From an uncultured Myxococcales bacterium (GTDB taxonomy: Bacteria > Myxococcota_A > UBA9042): a stretch of DNA of 59,823 nucleotides. Below are positions 37,486-47,388 of the stretch, in pieces. The DNA lies in assembly GCA_903896545.1 (NCBI GenBank), contig CAITYF010000191.1, positions 1 through 59,823 of the forward strand, given 5' to 3'. Made by a program: the position numbers and the translations under genes. Position 1 is the stretch's first letter. Each line of letters opens with the position of its first letter. The notes beneath the pieces were generated by a model. That model saw only the letters and a program-made list of their open reading frames with translations, ran no database searches and had not been told where the DNA came from.

Positions 37486-38097
37486 ATGTCGGTCCCACGC
37501 CTTCGCTGTGAAAACGTCTACACGGCCGCGGGCGGACCGCTGACGCTGACCGTTCTTGCAGGCGAGTGCGTGGCGATCCGCGGGCCGTCGGGCGTCGGCA
37601 AATCGCTCCTTTTGCGCGCGCTGGCCGACCTCGATCCGCACCGCGGTGACATCTTTCTGGACGGTTTGCCGCAAACGGACTGCCCGCCGCACGTGTGGCG
37701 TCGTCAGGTCGCGTACGTTCCCGCAGCGGCCGGCTGGTGGGCGGAAACGGTCACCGAACACTTCACCGATTTTGCCGCGCTGAGTGGCGACGTTCGCGCG
37801 CTTGGATTGACGACGGAATGTGGCGCGTGGCCAGTGGCGCGGCTGTCCAGCGGTGAGCGCCAGCGGCTGTCCGTTCTGCGCGCCGTCGAACTGAATGCTC
37901 CTGTGCTGCTCCTGGACGAACCCACGGCCAACCTCGACCCCGAATCGGCGCTGGCCGTGGAAAACTGGCTGATGGCCCACAAGGCCGTCGGTTCGACCTT
38001 GATTTGGGTGACGCACGACGCGAGCCAAGCCGCGCGCGTGGCCGACCGCGTGTTTGTGCTGGACCACACAGGATTGCGCGAGGTGCCGCGTGGCTGA
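37486..38097 (+). CDS. fetA: ABC transporter ATP-binding protein, FetA (YbbL)-like
   Basis: 203 residues, the short length of FetA. Walker A GPSGVGKS is at residues 33-40, signature LSSGERQR, Walker B VLLLDEPTA and H-loop VTHD. The pairing with a FetB membrane protein gives the assignment. In E. coli FetAB exports iron under oxidative stress. It overlaps fetB by eight bases. Confidence 0.88.
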   Translation: MSVPRLRCENVYTAAGGPLTLTVLAGECVAIRGPSGVGKSLLLRALADLDPHRGDIFLDGLPQTDCPPHVWRRQVAYVPAAAGWWAETVTEHFTDFAALSGDVRALGLTTECGAWPVARLSSGERQRLSVLRAVELNAPVLLLDEPTANLDPESALAVENWLMAHKAVGSTLIWVTHDASQAARVADRVFVLDHTGLREVPRG

Positions 38098-38899
38098 TCC
38101 GTCGCTGCACCTGACCTACGGCGACCTGGCACTCGCGTCGCTGCTGTTGCTCCTCCATGCGGGTCTCAGCATCCGCTTTCAGTTGAACCTCGCCAAGCCG
38201 CTGCTGATCGCCGCCGTGCGGATGGTCGTGCAACTTTCGCTTCTGGCGGTGGTGCTGCAGTGGCTCTTTGACACGGAATCCGCGCTCGCCACCGCGTTGA
38301 CGGTGCTCATCATGCTCGGCTTTGCCGCCTGGGAAACGTGGCGGCGCATCGCGCGGCCGCTGGCCGGTCGCAATGGCTACTTGGTGCCGGGCGGCGCGAT
38401 CGCCGTCGCCGGGCTGACCACGCTTGGCTTTGCCCTCGTGACGCAGCTCTCGCCCAAGCCGTGGTACGCGCCGCGCTACGCGGTGCCGATCCTCGGCATG
38501 ATCCTCGGCAGCGTGATGAACGCCGTGGCGTTGGGCATCGACAACCTGACGCAGAATGCCCTGCGCGAGCGCGTCAACATCGAGGCGCAGCTGGTCCTGG
38601 GCCGACGTTTTGCTGAGGCGATGCGGACGCACCTCCAGCGCGCGATGCGGACGGCGCTCCTGCCGACCCTGAACTTGATGGCGGCGACCGGGCTCGTGAT
38701 GATCCCCGGCATGATGACGGGGCAAATCCTGACCGGGTCGTCACCACAGGAGGCGATCAAGTACCAAATGATGATCATCCTGCTGGTGGCCGGCGCGACC
38801 GCATTGGCGGTCTTTCTGGCGGTGATGGGGACGATGCGCCTTCTGACCGACGAGCGCGAACGCCTCCGGCTCGATCGCTTGGCGGGTGAAAAAAAGTAG
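38090..38899 (+). CDS. fetB: FetB (YbbM)-like ABC transporter permease
   Basis: 269 residues from GTG 38090, which overlaps the end of fetA. About seven TM helices are predicted. Family blocks include VRMVVQLSLLAVVL, YAVPILGMILGSVMNAVALG and the amphipathic coupling region ALLPTLNLMAATGLVMIPGMMTGQILTG, which is highly typical of FetB/UPF0014. With FetA it would form an iron or other metal exporter in the inner membrane. The 107-bp gap after it holds a candidate promoter for the next gene. Confidence 0.9.
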   Translation: MADPSLHLTYGDLALASLLLLLHAGLSIRFQLNLAKPLLIAAVRMVVQLSLLAVVLQWLFDTESALATALTVLIMLGFAAWETWRRIARPLAGRNGYLVPGGAIAVAGLTTLGFALVTQLSPKPWYAPRYAVPILGMILGSVMNAVALGIDNLTQNALRERVNIEAQLVLGRRFAEAMRTHLQRAMRTALLPTLNLMAATGLVMIPGMMTGQILTGSSPQEAIKYQMMIILLVAGATALAVFLAVMGTMRLLTDERERLRLDRLAGEKK

Positions 38900-38942
38900 G
38901 CGGTGCTTACCGGTAAATCCCGACAAAAGCCGCTGCATCACC

Positions 38943-38971
38943 TTGCCCGCCACCGATCGTCGCCTTACCAT
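38943..38971 (+). promoter_or_regulatory. Candidate promoter for the phosphomannomutase-gatCAB unit
   Basis: TTGCCC (38943-38948), a 17-base spacer and TACCAT (38966-38971) lie 36 bases upstream of the phosphomannomutase ATG. The boxes are imperfect and the call rests on spacing and position. Confidence 0.35.
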
Positions 38972-39006
38972 GACGCCGCGGCTTTTCCGCGCCGCCTGGA
39001 CGCCTC

Positions 39007-40389
39007 ATGAACCCGAACATCTTTCGCGCCTATGACATCCGCGGCGTCGCTGACCGTGACCTCACTTCCCCCGACGCCTACGCGATCGCCCGCGCGATCG
39101 GCACGCTGGCCATTCGCCGCGGCTGCAAGCCGATCTTCGCGTTGGGACGCGACGCGCGTTTGTCCAGCCCGCGGATTCACGCGGCGTTCGTCGACGGCCT
39201 GACGTCGACCGGCATCACGGTCCGCGACATCGGTGTGGTCGCGACGCCGATGCTGTACTTTTCCGTGCACAACCTGGAAGTCGGCGGCGGCGCGATGATC
39301 ACAGGCAGTCACAATCCGGCTGAAGACAACGGCTGCAAAGTGATGCTCGGTCTGGGCACGCTGCACGGCGAGGATATTCAGGAAGTGCGTGTTTTGACGG
39401 AGAAGTCCGACTATATCGTCGCGGAAAAGAAAGGCGACGTGACGCACGTGGACATCCACACGCCGTACGCCAATTGGCTGACCAGTCACATCACGCTGGG
39501 TCCGCGCAAGCTGAACGTCGTCGTCGATTGCGGCAATGGACCGACCGGGCCGATTTCGCCGAAGATTCTGGAGCGCTTGGGTGCGACGGTGACCGGACTC
39601 TTCACCGAGCCCGATGGCAACTTTCCCAACCACCACCCGGATCCGACCGTCGAGGCGAACTTGCTGGACCTGCGCAAGGCCGTTCTGGCGCAGCAGGCTG
39701 ACCTCGGCATCGCGTACGACGGCGACGGCGATCGCATCGGCGTTTTGGACGAAAACGGCGACGTTCTGTGGGGCGATCAGCTGATGATTGTGCTGTCGCG
39801 GGCGCTGTTGAAAGTTGAACCGGGCGCGGCGATCGTCGGCGAAGTGAAGTGCAGCCAGACGCTTTTTGACGACATCGCGGCGCACGGTGGTCGGCCGATC
39901 ATGTCCAAGGTCGGCCACTCGCTCATCAAGGACCGCATGAAGCAGGAGCACGCGCTCTTGGCGGGCGAGATGAGCGGCCACATCTTTTACAAGCACCGCT
40001 ACTTTGGCTACGACGACGCGACCTACACGTCGTGCCGCTTGCTGGAAATCCTGAGCAACCACGATGGTCCGATGTCGACCCTGTTGTCGGGCGTGCCCAA
40101 GACGTTCGCGACGCCGGAATTGCGGCTGACTTGCCCGGACGACATCAAGTTCGGCGTCGTGGCAGCTGTGACCGAGAAATTCCGCGCGACCAACGACGTC
40201 ATCGACATCGACGGTGTGCGCGTGAAATTTGCCGACGGCTGGGGCCTTGTGCGCGCGTCCAATACCGGCCCCGTGCTTGTGCTGCGCTGCGAAGCGACCT
40301 CACCAGAAGCCCGCGACCGCATCCGCGCCACCTTGACCGCCGCCATTGAAGCCGCCGCCGGTCGCCCCGTCACGCCCGGAGGGCACTGA
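39007..40389 (+). CDS. manB: Phosphomannomutase/phosphoglucomutase
   Basis: 460 residues, alpha-D-phosphohexomutase family. FRAYDIRG opens domain 1, phosphoserine Ser101 lies in ITGSHNP, the magnesium loop DGDGDR is at 238-243, the sugar-binding loop is GEMSGHIFY, and the phosphate-binding segment is VRASNTGPVLVLRCE. It converts mannose-6-phosphate (or glucose-6-phosphate) to the 1-phosphate for ManC. Its stop shares a base with the gatC start (TGATG), so it heads the gatCAB transcription unit. Confidence 0.93.
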   Translation: MNPNIFRAYDIRGVADRDLTSPDAYAIARAIGTLAIRRGCKPIFALGRDARLSSPRIHAAFVDGLTSTGITVRDIGVVATPMLYFSVHNLEVGGGAMITGSHNPAEDNGCKVMLGLGTLHGEDIQEVRVLTEKSDYIVAEKKGDVTHVDIHTPYANWLTSHITLGPRKLNVVVDCGNGPTGPISPKILERLGATVTGLFTEPDGNFPNHHPDPTVEANLLDLRKAVLAQQADLGIAYDGDGDRIGVLDENGDVLWGDQLMIVLSRALLKVEPGAAIVGEVKCSQTLFDDIAAHGGRPIMSKVGHSLIKDRMKQEHALLAGEMSGHIFYKHRYFGYDDATYTSCRLLEILSNHDGPMSTLLSGVPKTFATPELRLTCPDDIKFGVVAAVTEKFRATNDVIDIDGVRVKFADGWGLVRASNTGPVLVLRCEATSPEARDRIRATLTAAIEAAAGRPVTPGGH

Positions 40390-40682
40390 TGGCGGTCCAG
40401 ATCGACGGCGCGCTGGTGCAGCAGGTCGCGAAGCTGGCGAAGCTCTCGTTGACCGACGCGGACCTGCCCGCGGTTGCGCGCGATCTGGAGCGCGTCCTGG
40501 CGCTGGTGGGTGTGCTGGATGAAGTCGACGTGACCGGCGTGACGCCCTTGGTCCACCCGCACGAGCTCGGCTTGCGGCCGCGCGCCGACGAAGTACAGCC
40601 CGGATTCACGCAGGATCAGGCGCTGGCCAATGCACCGGCGCGAGAGGCCGGGCACTTCCTGACGCCGCGGGTGATTGGATGA
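40389..40682 (+). CDS. gatC: Asp/Glu-tRNA amidotransferase subunit C
   Basis: 97 residues, the usual GatC size. [16 protein letters not shown], a helix pair with [19 protein letters not shown], and the [12 protein letters not shown] segment match the family. GatC wraps the GatA/GatB interface of the transamidosome. ATGA overlap with gatA. Confidence 0.93.
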   Translation: MAVQIDGALVQQVAKLAKLSLTDADLPAVARDLERVLALVGVLDEVDVTGVTPLVHPHELGLRPRADEVQPGFTQDQALANAPAREAGHFLTPRVIG

Positions 40683-42019
40683 CGACGCTCGCCGCCGCTG
40701 AAGCGCAGATCGCCGCGCGTGACGCCGAGATTGGCGCTTTCCTGCACGTCGAGACACTGCGCGGTTCGACAGACGGTCCGCTGGCGGGTCTGCCGATCGC
40801 CGTGAAGGACAACATCGCCGTTGCTGGTCAGCCGATGACGGCTGGATCGCGGATTTTGCGCGGCTACGTCCCCGTGCGCCACGCCACAGTCGTGGACCGA
40901 CTGTTGGCCGCGGGCGCCGTCCTGGTCGGCAAGACAAATCTCGACGAGTTCGGCATGGGCTCGTCCACTGAACTTTCTGCCTTCAAGCCCACGCGCAATC
41001 CGCTCGACGTGACGCGCGTGCCCGGTGGCAGTTCCGGCGGCTCTGCGGCGGCTGTTGCGGCAGGCATGGCGTGGGCGTCGTTGGGCACGGATACCGGCGG
41101 CTCGATTCGCCAGCCTGCGGCTTTCTGTGGTCTGGCTGGCTTGAAGCCGACCTACGGTCGCGTGTCGCGCTCGGGCGTCGTGGCCTACGCGTCGTCACTG
41201 GATCAAGTGGGACCGCTGGCGAAGACCGTGCGCGAAGTGGCGCAGGTCTACGCAGTTATCGCGGGGCACGATCCGCACGACTCGACCTCGGCCGATCAGC
41301 CCGTTTCCGCGGTTGCATGGCGCGACGATCTCGCAGGTCTGCGGATCGGCGTCGCGCGCGAGCACCTGGACGCCGCGGAAGGCTTGGATCCCGACGTTCA
41401 AGCGCGCATGCACGACGTCCTGCGGGCGTTGCAAGATCGTGGCGCGATCCTTGTCCCGGTTTCCCTGCCGCACACGCGCCACGGGATCGCGGCGTACTAC
41501 CTCGTGGCAACGGCGGAGGCCTCGGCGAACCTTTCGCGCTACGACGGGCTGCGTTACGGTCAGCGCGCTGAAAATCCGCAGACGCTCGAAGCGCTCTACA
41601 CGCAGTCACGCGCGCAGTCGCTCGGCCAGGAAGTGCAGCGGCGGATTTTGCTGGGCACGTTCGCGCTGTCGGCTGGCTATCAGGACGCGTTTTACCAGAA
41701 GGCGTGCCGCGTACGACGCAAGATTGCCGACGACTTCCACGCCGCGTGGCAGACCTGCGATCTACTGCTCAGTCCGACATCGCCCGTGCCGCCGTGGCCG
41801 CTGGGGCAGATGACCGACGATCCGCTGGCGATGTACCTGATGGACGCGTTCACCGTCGGACCCAGCTTGGCCGGGCTGCCCGCGCTCTCCGTGCCCGTCG
41901 GCGTGGATCGTCAGCAGCTGCCGATCGGCGCGCAGCTGGTCGGCCGGCCTTTTGACGAAGCGACGATTCTGGCAGTTGGTGACGTCGTGCAGCGCGCATT
42001 TGCCACGGGGGCGGCATGA
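40679..42019 (+). CDS. gatA: Asp/Glu-tRNA amidotransferase subunit A (glutaminase)
   Basis: 446 residues, slightly shorter than the usual 480. The amidase catalytic triad is intact: Lys43 in GLPIAVKDN, cis-Ser118 in the [14 protein letters not shown] signature and Ser142 in [10 protein letters not shown]. The spacings (75 and 24) are the same as in characterised GatA. It releases ammonia from glutamine for GatB. ATGA overlaps on both sides give a tightly coupled gatCAB operon. Confidence 0.96.
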   Translation: MTTLAAAEAQIAARDAEIGAFLHVETLRGSTDGPLAGLPIAVKDNIAVAGQPMTAGSRILRGYVPVRHATVVDRLLAAGAVLVGKTNLDEFGMGSSTELSAFKPTRNPLDVTRVPGGSSGGSAAAVAAGMAWASLGTDTGGSIRQPAAFCGLAGLKPTYGRVSRSGVVAYASSLDQVGPLAKTVREVAQVYAVIAGHDPHDSTSADQPVSAVAWRDDLAGLRIGVAREHLDAAEGLDPDVQARMHDVLRALQDRGAILVPVSLPHTRHGIAAYYLVATAEASANLSRYDGLRYGQRAENPQTLEALYTQSRAQSLGQEVQRRILLGTFALSAGYQDAFYQKACRVRRKIADDFHAAWQTCDLLLSPTSPVPPWPLGQMTDDPLAMYLMDAFTVGPSLAGLPALSVPVGVDRQQLPIGAQLVGRPFDEATILAVGDVVQRAFATGAA

Positions 42020-43449
42020 GCGCGTTCGAGCCCGTCATTGGTTTGGAAGTCCACGCGCAGCTGATGACGCGTACCAAGATCTTCTGCGGCTGTGCGGTGT
42101 CCGTCGGCGGTGAGCCCAACACGCGGACTTGCCCCGTTTGCCTCGGCATGCCCGGCGCGCTGCCGGTGCTCAACGCGGAAGTGGTCCGCTTGGCGGTGCG
42201 CGCAGGCTTGGGCACAGGCTGCGCGATCCAAACGACGTCGGTTTTTGCCCGCAAGAACTACTTCTACCCGGATCTGCCCAAGGGCTACCAAATCACCCAG
42301 GCCGACCTGCCGATTTGTCTGGACGGACAGCTCCTTCTGGATGACGGCAAAGTTGCGCGGATTCAGCGGATCCACCTGGAAGAAGACGCGGGGAAGTCGA
42401 TCCACGGCGCGACGGGCACGCGCGTCGATCTGAACCGGGCGGGAACGCCGCTGGTCGAGATCGTCGGTCACCCGGATCTGCGCTCCGCCGATGAAGCCGT
42501 GGCGTACCTGCGCGCGCTGCGCGGCATTCTGGTGACGCTCGGCGTGTGCGACGGCAACATGGAGGAAGGTTCGCTGCGCTGCGACGCCAACGTGTCGGTG
42601 CGGCCGATCGGCAGCGCGGTCTTTGGCACGCGCGTCGAGATCAAGAACATGAACTCGTTTCGCAGCGTGCGCGACGCCATCATGTTTGAAGTGGAGCGTC
42701 AGGTCGGGCTCATCACGGACGGCGATCGGGTGCGTCAGGAAACGCGACTGTGGAACGTCGATCTGGCGCGCACGGAGTCGATGCGGTCCAAAGAGGAAGC
42801 GGCGGATTATCGCTATTTTCCCGATCCCGACTTGCCGCCGTTGCATCTCGATCCCGCGTGGCTGGACGCGCAGCGCGCGGACTTGCCCGAACTGCCGGCG
42901 GCGCGCAAAGCGCGGTACGAGCGCGATCTTGGCCTGGATCTCCGGACCGCGACGTGGCTGACCGACGAGCCGCCGCGCGCCGACGCGTTTGACCAGAGTG
43001 TCGCGGGAATGCCGGACTTGGCCGCGCCGTTTGCGGTCTTCTTGATGACGCAGGTGCAGGCCCAGCTTCAGCGGGTCGAACGCACCTGGCCCGAACTGGT
43101 CGACGCGATGCCCGTGTTGCTGCGCATTTGTGGCAAGTGGCGCGGTGGGCAGCTGTCCAACAAAATGCTGGCCGATCTGCTGCAGACCGGTTTCGCCGAC
43201 CTGACGCAGCCGCTCGCCACCGCGCTGACCGGCGCCGAGTCGCAAGCCGGTGCGGTCCTGAGTGACGACGCCGCGCTGGAGCCGGTCGTCGACGCGATCC
43301 TCGCGCAGTTTCCCGGTGAGGTGGCCAAGTACCGCGCAGGGCAAAAGCAGCTGACCGGGTTCTTCGTCGGTCAGGCGATGCGTCAGCTCGCGGGCAAAGC
43401 AGACGCCAAGGTCATCACCGCGCTTTTGGCGCGCAAACTGGACGTGTGA
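42016..43449 (+). CDS. gatB: Asp/Glu-tRNA amidotransferase subunit B
   Basis: 477 residues. [13 protein letters not shown] opens the GatB/E domain. The Cys-rich zinc region includes FCGCAVS and [16 protein letters not shown]. Other family blocks are [27 protein letters not shown] and [12 protein letters not shown]. The C-terminal YqeY-like helical tail ([21 protein letters not shown]) binds tRNA. It transamidates Glu-tRNA(Gln) and/or Asp-tRNA(Asn), so this organism probably lacks one or both of the matching discriminating synthetases. Confidence 0.96.
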   Translation: MSAFEPVIGLEVHAQLMTRTKIFCGCAVSVGGEPNTRTCPVCLGMPGALPVLNAEVVRLAVRAGLGTGCAIQTTSVFARKNYFYPDLPKGYQITQADLPICLDGQLLLDDGKVARIQRIHLEEDAGKSIHGATGTRVDLNRAGTPLVEIVGHPDLRSADEAVAYLRALRGILVTLGVCDGNMEEGSLRCDANVSVRPIGSAVFGTRVEIKNMNSFRSVRDAIMFEVERQVGLITDGDRVRQETRLWNVDLARTESMRSKEEAADYRYFPDPDLPPLHLDPAWLDAQRADLPELPAARKARYERDLGLDLRTATWLTDEPPRADAFDQSVAGMPDLAAPFAVFLMTQVQAQLQRVERTWPELVDAMPVLLRICGKWRGGQLSNKMLADLLQTGFADLTQPLATALTGAESQAGAVLSDDAALEPVVDAILAQFPGEVAKYRAGQKQLTGFFVGQAMRQLAGKADAKVITALLARKLDV

Positions 43450-43452
43450 CAC

Positions 43453-44133
43453 ATGTGGCAGCACCTCTACGAAAGCGCGTTGAACCAGCCGATCGCAGGG
43501 TGCCTGCTGACCGCCGCGACGCTCGTGTGGATCGGCCAGCGTCCGCAGGGCTTGCTGCGCCTGCTGCTGATGCTGTTCGGCGTGCAGCTGTGTCTGGACA
43601 ACTTCCTCACCGGCGCGTGGAATCCGCTGCCGCAGCACTCTTCGTGGAACCAGCCGTTGGCGATTCTGTTCGTGATTCTGGGCGATTGGCGCTTCTTCCT
43701 CCTCACCGAGCGCTTCGCCCAGCGGCCCGTGCCGAAGTGGCAGCCGTGGGTTGTTGCGCTGGCCTTTGCGCTGATCGTACCGGTCATCCAAGGTGCGGCG
43801 ATCGCGCTCTTCCCGCAGGCGTTCCCGACGCTGCGCCACACGTTCCTCGCCTACGAGCTGCTGTTCCTCGCGCTGGCCATCAGCTGGCGCGCGTTTGTGC
43901 TCCCCGCGCGGCTGGCCTCTACGCCGCATCCGGTGCGGAACTGGCTCCTGGAGCTTTCCTACTTTGAGATCGCGCAGTACGCGCTCTGGCCGCTGGCCGA
44001 CGTGCTGATTCTGGCCGGTACCGACCAGGGCGTGGAAGCCGGTTACGCGCTCCGTCTGGTGCCCAACACGCTGTACTACGGGCTATTTCTGGCTCTTGCC
44101 GCGTGGCGCGCGCCGCCGGATGCGTGGCGGTAG
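43453..44133 (+). CDS. Uncharacterised multi-pass membrane protein
   Basis: 226 residues, starting three bases after gatB. About six hydrophobic segments alternate with short basic loops (LLTAATLVWIGQRPQG, LLRLLLMLFGVQLCL, AILFVILGDWRFFLL, VVALAFALIVPVIQG, ELLFLALAISWRAFV, YGLFLALAAWRAPP). There are many Trp and Leu and no recognisable motif. It could be read through from gatCAB. It ends seven bases before the convergent cytochrome gene, with no terminator hairpin between. No function assigned. Confidence 0.75.
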   Translation: MWQHLYESALNQPIAGCLLTAATLVWIGQRPQGLLRLLLMLFGVQLCLDNFLTGAWNPLPQHSSWNQPLAILFVILGDWRFFLLTERFAQRPVPKWQPWVVALAFALIVPVIQGAAIALFPQAFPTLRHTFLAYELLFLALAISWRAFVLPARLASTPHPVRNWLLELSYFEIAQYALWPLADVLILAGTDQGVEAGYALRLVPNTLYYGLFLALAAWRAPPDAWR

Positions 44134-44140
44134 CCGCGGT

Positions 44141-44950
44141 TCAGTGCGCTTTCGCCTTCAGGTACAGGATCAGCTGGTCGATCGCTTTTTGCCGCTGCGG
44201 CACGTTCGCGGGCAGCCCCGGCATCGGCGTGCCTTTTCGCACGGACTGCGGGTTGTCGATCCATTGGTGCAGCCACTGCGGTTGCCAGTAGTCGGTCACG
44301 CTGTGGGGCGCGTTCAGCTCCGGTCCGACCTTGCCGCCGTGGCCATCGATGCTGTGACACGCGGCGCAGTGGTGCGTGAACAGCTCAAAACCTGAAGCGA
44401 TGTCCGGCGTGCCCGGTTCGGGCGGCGCGAGACCGGGGAACGCTTCGGCAAACGTCGTCAGCTTCACGGTTGCGAGCTGGTACGGCCAGCCGTAGTCGCC
44501 ATCCGCGCGCACTACACCGTCTTTGACGCTATCCCAGACGAGGTAGGTCGGCGCGATGGACACCGTCTCGACGCGCGGCACTTTCTTGTCCAACACAAAA
44601 TCGTCTCGATCCTTGCGCGCAAACGCAAACCACGCCTTGTGTGAAAGAAAGCGGCTCACAGGAAGCACCGAGGTGTACCCATCGAGAGCCACGAGAGCGA
44701 TCGCCTGCGCCTCGCGCCACTTCGGCCCGTAGACGGCGTCCAGCAGGCTCGCGGCTGGAATGCCACGAAAGCTGATATCGCGAAGTTCGTAAGGCTCGTA
44801 CACGGTCACGTCTTCGGCACCGACCTTGCCCGCAGGGTCTGCCACATCCACGGTCGCCACCGCCGTCGCGCCTCGGGCAAAGTGAACTTCCGCATGCACT
44901 TCAGGTTTGCACGCCGCAAGCAGGGTCAAGAGCACGATGGCGTATCTCAT
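44141..44950 (-). CDS. c-type cytochrome lipoprotein with N-terminal oxidoreductase-like domain
   Basis: 269 residues. The lipobox is LLAAC (Cys14). Residues 20-165 look like a compact beta-domain (VHAEVHFARGATAVATVDV, GYTSVLPVSRFL) reminiscent of molybdopterin-oxidoreductase accessory domains, which is a weak resemblance. A mono-haem cytochrome c domain follows with CAACH at 195-199 and a likely axial Met in GTPMPGLPANV. It would carry electrons at the periplasmic face. Its ATG overlaps the folE stop (ATGA), an odd partnership, since folE is cytosolic. Confidence 0.82.
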   Translation of the reverse strand: MRYAIVLLTLLAACKPEVHAEVHFARGATAVATVDVADPAGKVGAEDVTVYEPYELRDISFRGIPAASLLDAVYGPKWREAQAIALVALDGYTSVLPVSRFLSHKAWFAFARKDRDDFVLDKKVPRVETVSIAPTYLVWDSVKDGVVRADGDYGWPYQLATVKLTTFAEAFPGLAPPEPGTPDIASGFELFTHHCAACHSIDGHGGKVGPELNAPHSVTDYWQPQWLHQWIDNPQSVRKGTPMPGLPANVPQRQKAIDQLILYLKAKAH

Positions 44951-45516
44951 GCGCGCACATCCTCGTGGCGCGTCAGCCCCCGCAGGCTACCCAGCGCGTA
45001 CGACGTGTCCGTCATCGCCGTTTGATCCGACGGACCACGGCTGCACATGCACATGTGCCGACCGTTCGCCGTGACCAGCACGCCGCGCGCGCCGCCGTGC
45101 TCCATCATCGCTTCGGCAATCTCCTTGACGAGGTCTTCCTGAATCTGGAACCGCTGCGCGTAGATTTGCACCAACCGCGGCAGCTTGCCCAGGCCGATGA
45201 TGCGATCGCCCGGAATGTATGAAATCGCCGCCTGGCCAAAGAACGGCAGGAAGTGGTGCGCGCAGATCGAGAAATAGTTGATGTCGCGCACCGTCACGTG
45301 GCCGTTGTGTTCGCCTTCCACCTGGCGCGTCGTCTTCAAAACCGTCGCGGGATCCTTGTCGTAGCCGGCCAGCAGTTGCCGGTACGCCCGCGCGATGCGG
45401 TCCTCGGCACCCGGATGGGCGAACCACGCCAGGGCGCGCGGGTCCTGCGTGACGTTTGCCGCCAGCCAGTCGCCGATGCCCGGCATCGCCGACTTCTGAG
45501 GTTGAGTCACTGACAT
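44947..45516 (-). CDS. folE: GTP cyclohydrolase I
   Basis: 189 residues from ATG 45516 with AGGAG upstream. It makes 7,8-dihydroneopterin triphosphate from GTP for folate or pterin synthesis. Zinc and active-site residues are present: Cys85 and His87/His88 in CAHHFLPF, then Cys156 in HMCMCSRG. VEGEHNGHVTVRDINYFSICAHH and GLGKLPRLVQIYAQRFQIQEDL match FolE closely. No other folate gene is nearby. Coupled by ATGA overlap to the cytochrome lipoprotein gene. Confidence 0.95.
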   Translation of the reverse strand: MSVTQPQKSAMPGIGDWLAANVTQDPRALAWFAHPGAEDRIARAYRQLLAGYDKDPATVLKTTRQVEGEHNGHVTVRDINYFSICAHHFLPFFGQAAISYIPGDRIIGLGKLPRLVQIYAQRFQIQEDLVKEIAEAMMEHGGARGVLVTANGRHMCMCSRGPSDQTAMTDTSYALGSLRGLTRHEDVRA

Positions 45517-45540
45517 GTGGAACTCCTGCTTTCGCCGCGG

Positions 45541-47388
45541 CTATTTTTTGCGCGACTTCTTGCCTTTCTTGCCGCTGGGCAATTTGCCCTTTGCGTCTTT
45601 TACAGCGGTCGTCTCTTCGGGCGGCCGCCAATCGACGCTCATCAGCGCCCAAGTACGATGCGCCAATTCAGCGCGCGCTGCGATCGCCGACTCGCCAAAC
45701 GGCATCCACCACAGACGAATCGATCCGTCGGCTGTGCTGGCCACCTGCACGTCCACGTCCGCCCAATGGAACGGTCCTGGTTTGTCGCGGACCTGCAGGC
45801 GCACCGATGCGGGACCCGCGCCGCGCAACGTCACCTGTTCACCGTCCAACTTCAGCGTCATTTCACCGGTCTGGGTCAATTTTTGCCACAGCGCACGACT
45901 GACTTGCAGCGCCGTGTGATCCGCGGGAGCTGTTGGACCGGGTACCAAGTCGAGATCGAGGGCCGTCGCGTTGTCCATCTCGTCTTTGCTTGTCGACCGC
46001 GCGCCGTTTTGCCCAGCGCCCTTGGCGTCCGTGAGGCGAAAATCAAAGGCCCACCCGCTCGCGGCCGCTTTGGGCCAAACAGTGAGCGCCAGCATCGCGC
46101 CGTCGCCAGGCAAGAGCGTCTGCGGATCGCGACCCTCGTGGCGGAAATGCAGGAAATTCAGTTGCCGTCCGGGGACGAGCCAATCCTGTGATTCCAGTTC
46201 GGCCAACGCTTTGGGCGGCTCGATGGGATGCAATGCGACCTGTTGCCACGTCCCGCCGGTCTTGCGCCGCCAGAGCAGGAGCGTCATCACGTGGTCGGCG
46301 GCTTGGACGGACGCCACTTCTGCGTCGTCGGTCAGTTCGCCCGCTGCCTCTTGCTGACCATCCTGCGCGCGCGTGACGAGCCAGCCGCCTTCACCCAGCC
46401 ACACGACGTGGCCGTTGTCCAACCCCACGCCTTGCAAGGCTGCGAACGGCCAAGCGCGCCGCCACGTCGTGATCCGCGTGCGCGTGTTGGCCAGGCCGAT
46501 CCAGCGAATCCCGTCGGGGCGAATGCCGCCCACCGCCAGCCCGTCCGCCAGCGGCTCCAAGGTCGGCAACAGCGGCGTGGGTTCCGCCCAGAGCACCTTG
46601 CCCGTCGCTGTGTCGCGCGCGTCGATGACGCCCGATGCCGGCGTCGTGACAATTGCATTTTGACTGGGCACCAGCCGGTAGTCTGCGCCGCCAAAGGGAG
46701 CACTCCACGCCGGGCTCAGCGGCTCGACCGGCGCCGCCGCTGTGCTCGCCGCCTCTGCCAGCGGCTGAGCGTAGATCCGATGCGAGAAGCCTGTGGGCGC
46801 CTGATCGTCGAACTTGGCCACGACCAACGCCAGCGGACCCTGCGGCGACTGCACCACCGCTTGCAGCGGCGCACCGCGCAGGTCAAAACGCCGCAGCACG
46901 CGCCCCGACTTCAGATCCAGCGAGGTCAACTCGGCGTTGTCCACGTTCACGGCCACGCGCTGGTCGGCAAAGCCCATCGCGGTGATGCGATCCTTGTGGT
47001 GGAAGCGCCAGCGCACGCTCCCGTCCGCGGGCGACAGCGCAAAGACGTCGTGGTCCGTGCGGCACAGCACCCACGTGGGCGTTGCCTGCACGTCGCCGGT
47101 GCCAGTGGTCAGTGGGCACGCCACGCGAGAAGTCCACACGACCCGCGCCGTCTGCGCGTCCATGCCCGGATCGACGCCGTACCAGAACGCACCTTTGTCG
47201 TCGCTCGCCGGCGGCTGGACCGCGATGAGCGTGCGATCGCCCACGGACGTCAGCTTGACGCCTGACGGGTCCTTCAGGTGATCCAGTGGAATCTGGCTGA
47301 GCGAAGTCGGCGCCGCGGCCCACGCCGAAAACGGCGCACAGAGCGCGAAAATCAGAAAAAATTTCAAGTCTACCGCCGATACAGCCAA
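45541..47388 (-). CDS. Secreted beta-propeller-like (PQQ/WD-type) protein with Lys-rich tail
   Basis: 615 residues. The signal-like N terminus is VDLKFFLIFALCAPFSAWA. Repeated strand patterns such as DVFALSPADGSVRWRFHH, NAELTSLDLKSGRVLRRFD and VIDARDTATGKVLWAEP are PQQ-propeller repeats (xxLDxxTGxxxW). The C-terminal third has a carbohydrate-active-enzyme-like or DOMON-like beta region (FDFRLTDAKGAGQNG). The end is very basic (KGKLPSGKKGKKSRKK). ATG 47388 lies inside the preceding gene (19-bp overlap). Probably periplasmic; function unknown. It ends 24 bases before folE. Confidence 0.72.
   Translation of the reverse strand: MAVSAVDLKFFLIFALCAPFSAWAAAPTSLSQIPLDHLKDPSGVKLTSVGDRTLIAVQPPASDDKGAFWYGVDPGMDAQTARVVWTSRVACPLTTGTGDVQATPTWVLCRTDHDVFALSPADGSVRWRFHHKDRITAMGFADQRVAVNVDNAELTSLDLKSGRVLRRFDLRGAPLQAVVQSPQGPLALVVAKFDDQAPTGFSHRIYAQPLAEAASTAAAPVEPLSPAWSAPFGGADYRLVPSQNAIVTTPASGVIDARDTATGKVLWAEPTPLLPTLEPLADGLAVGGIRPDGIRWIGLANTRTRITTWRRAWPFAALQGVGLDNGHVVWLGEGGWLVTRAQDGQQEAAGELTDDAEVASVQAADHVMTLLLWRRKTGGTWQQVALHPIEPPKALAELESQDWLVPGRQLNFLHFRHEGRDPQTLLPGDGAMLALTVWPKAAASGWAFDFRLTDAKGAGQNGARSTSKDEMDNATALDLDLVPGPTAPADHTALQVSRALWQKLTQTGEMTLKLDGEQVTLRGAGPASVRLQVRDKPGPFHWADVDVQVASTADGSIRLWWMPFGESAIAARAELAHRTWALMSVDWRPPEETTAVKDAKGKLPSGKKGKKSRKK

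Noticed and set aside
41911..43929. Minus-strand 672-residue open frame
   Set aside because: Antisense to gatB and its neighbour; Arg/Gln-rich with no family features.
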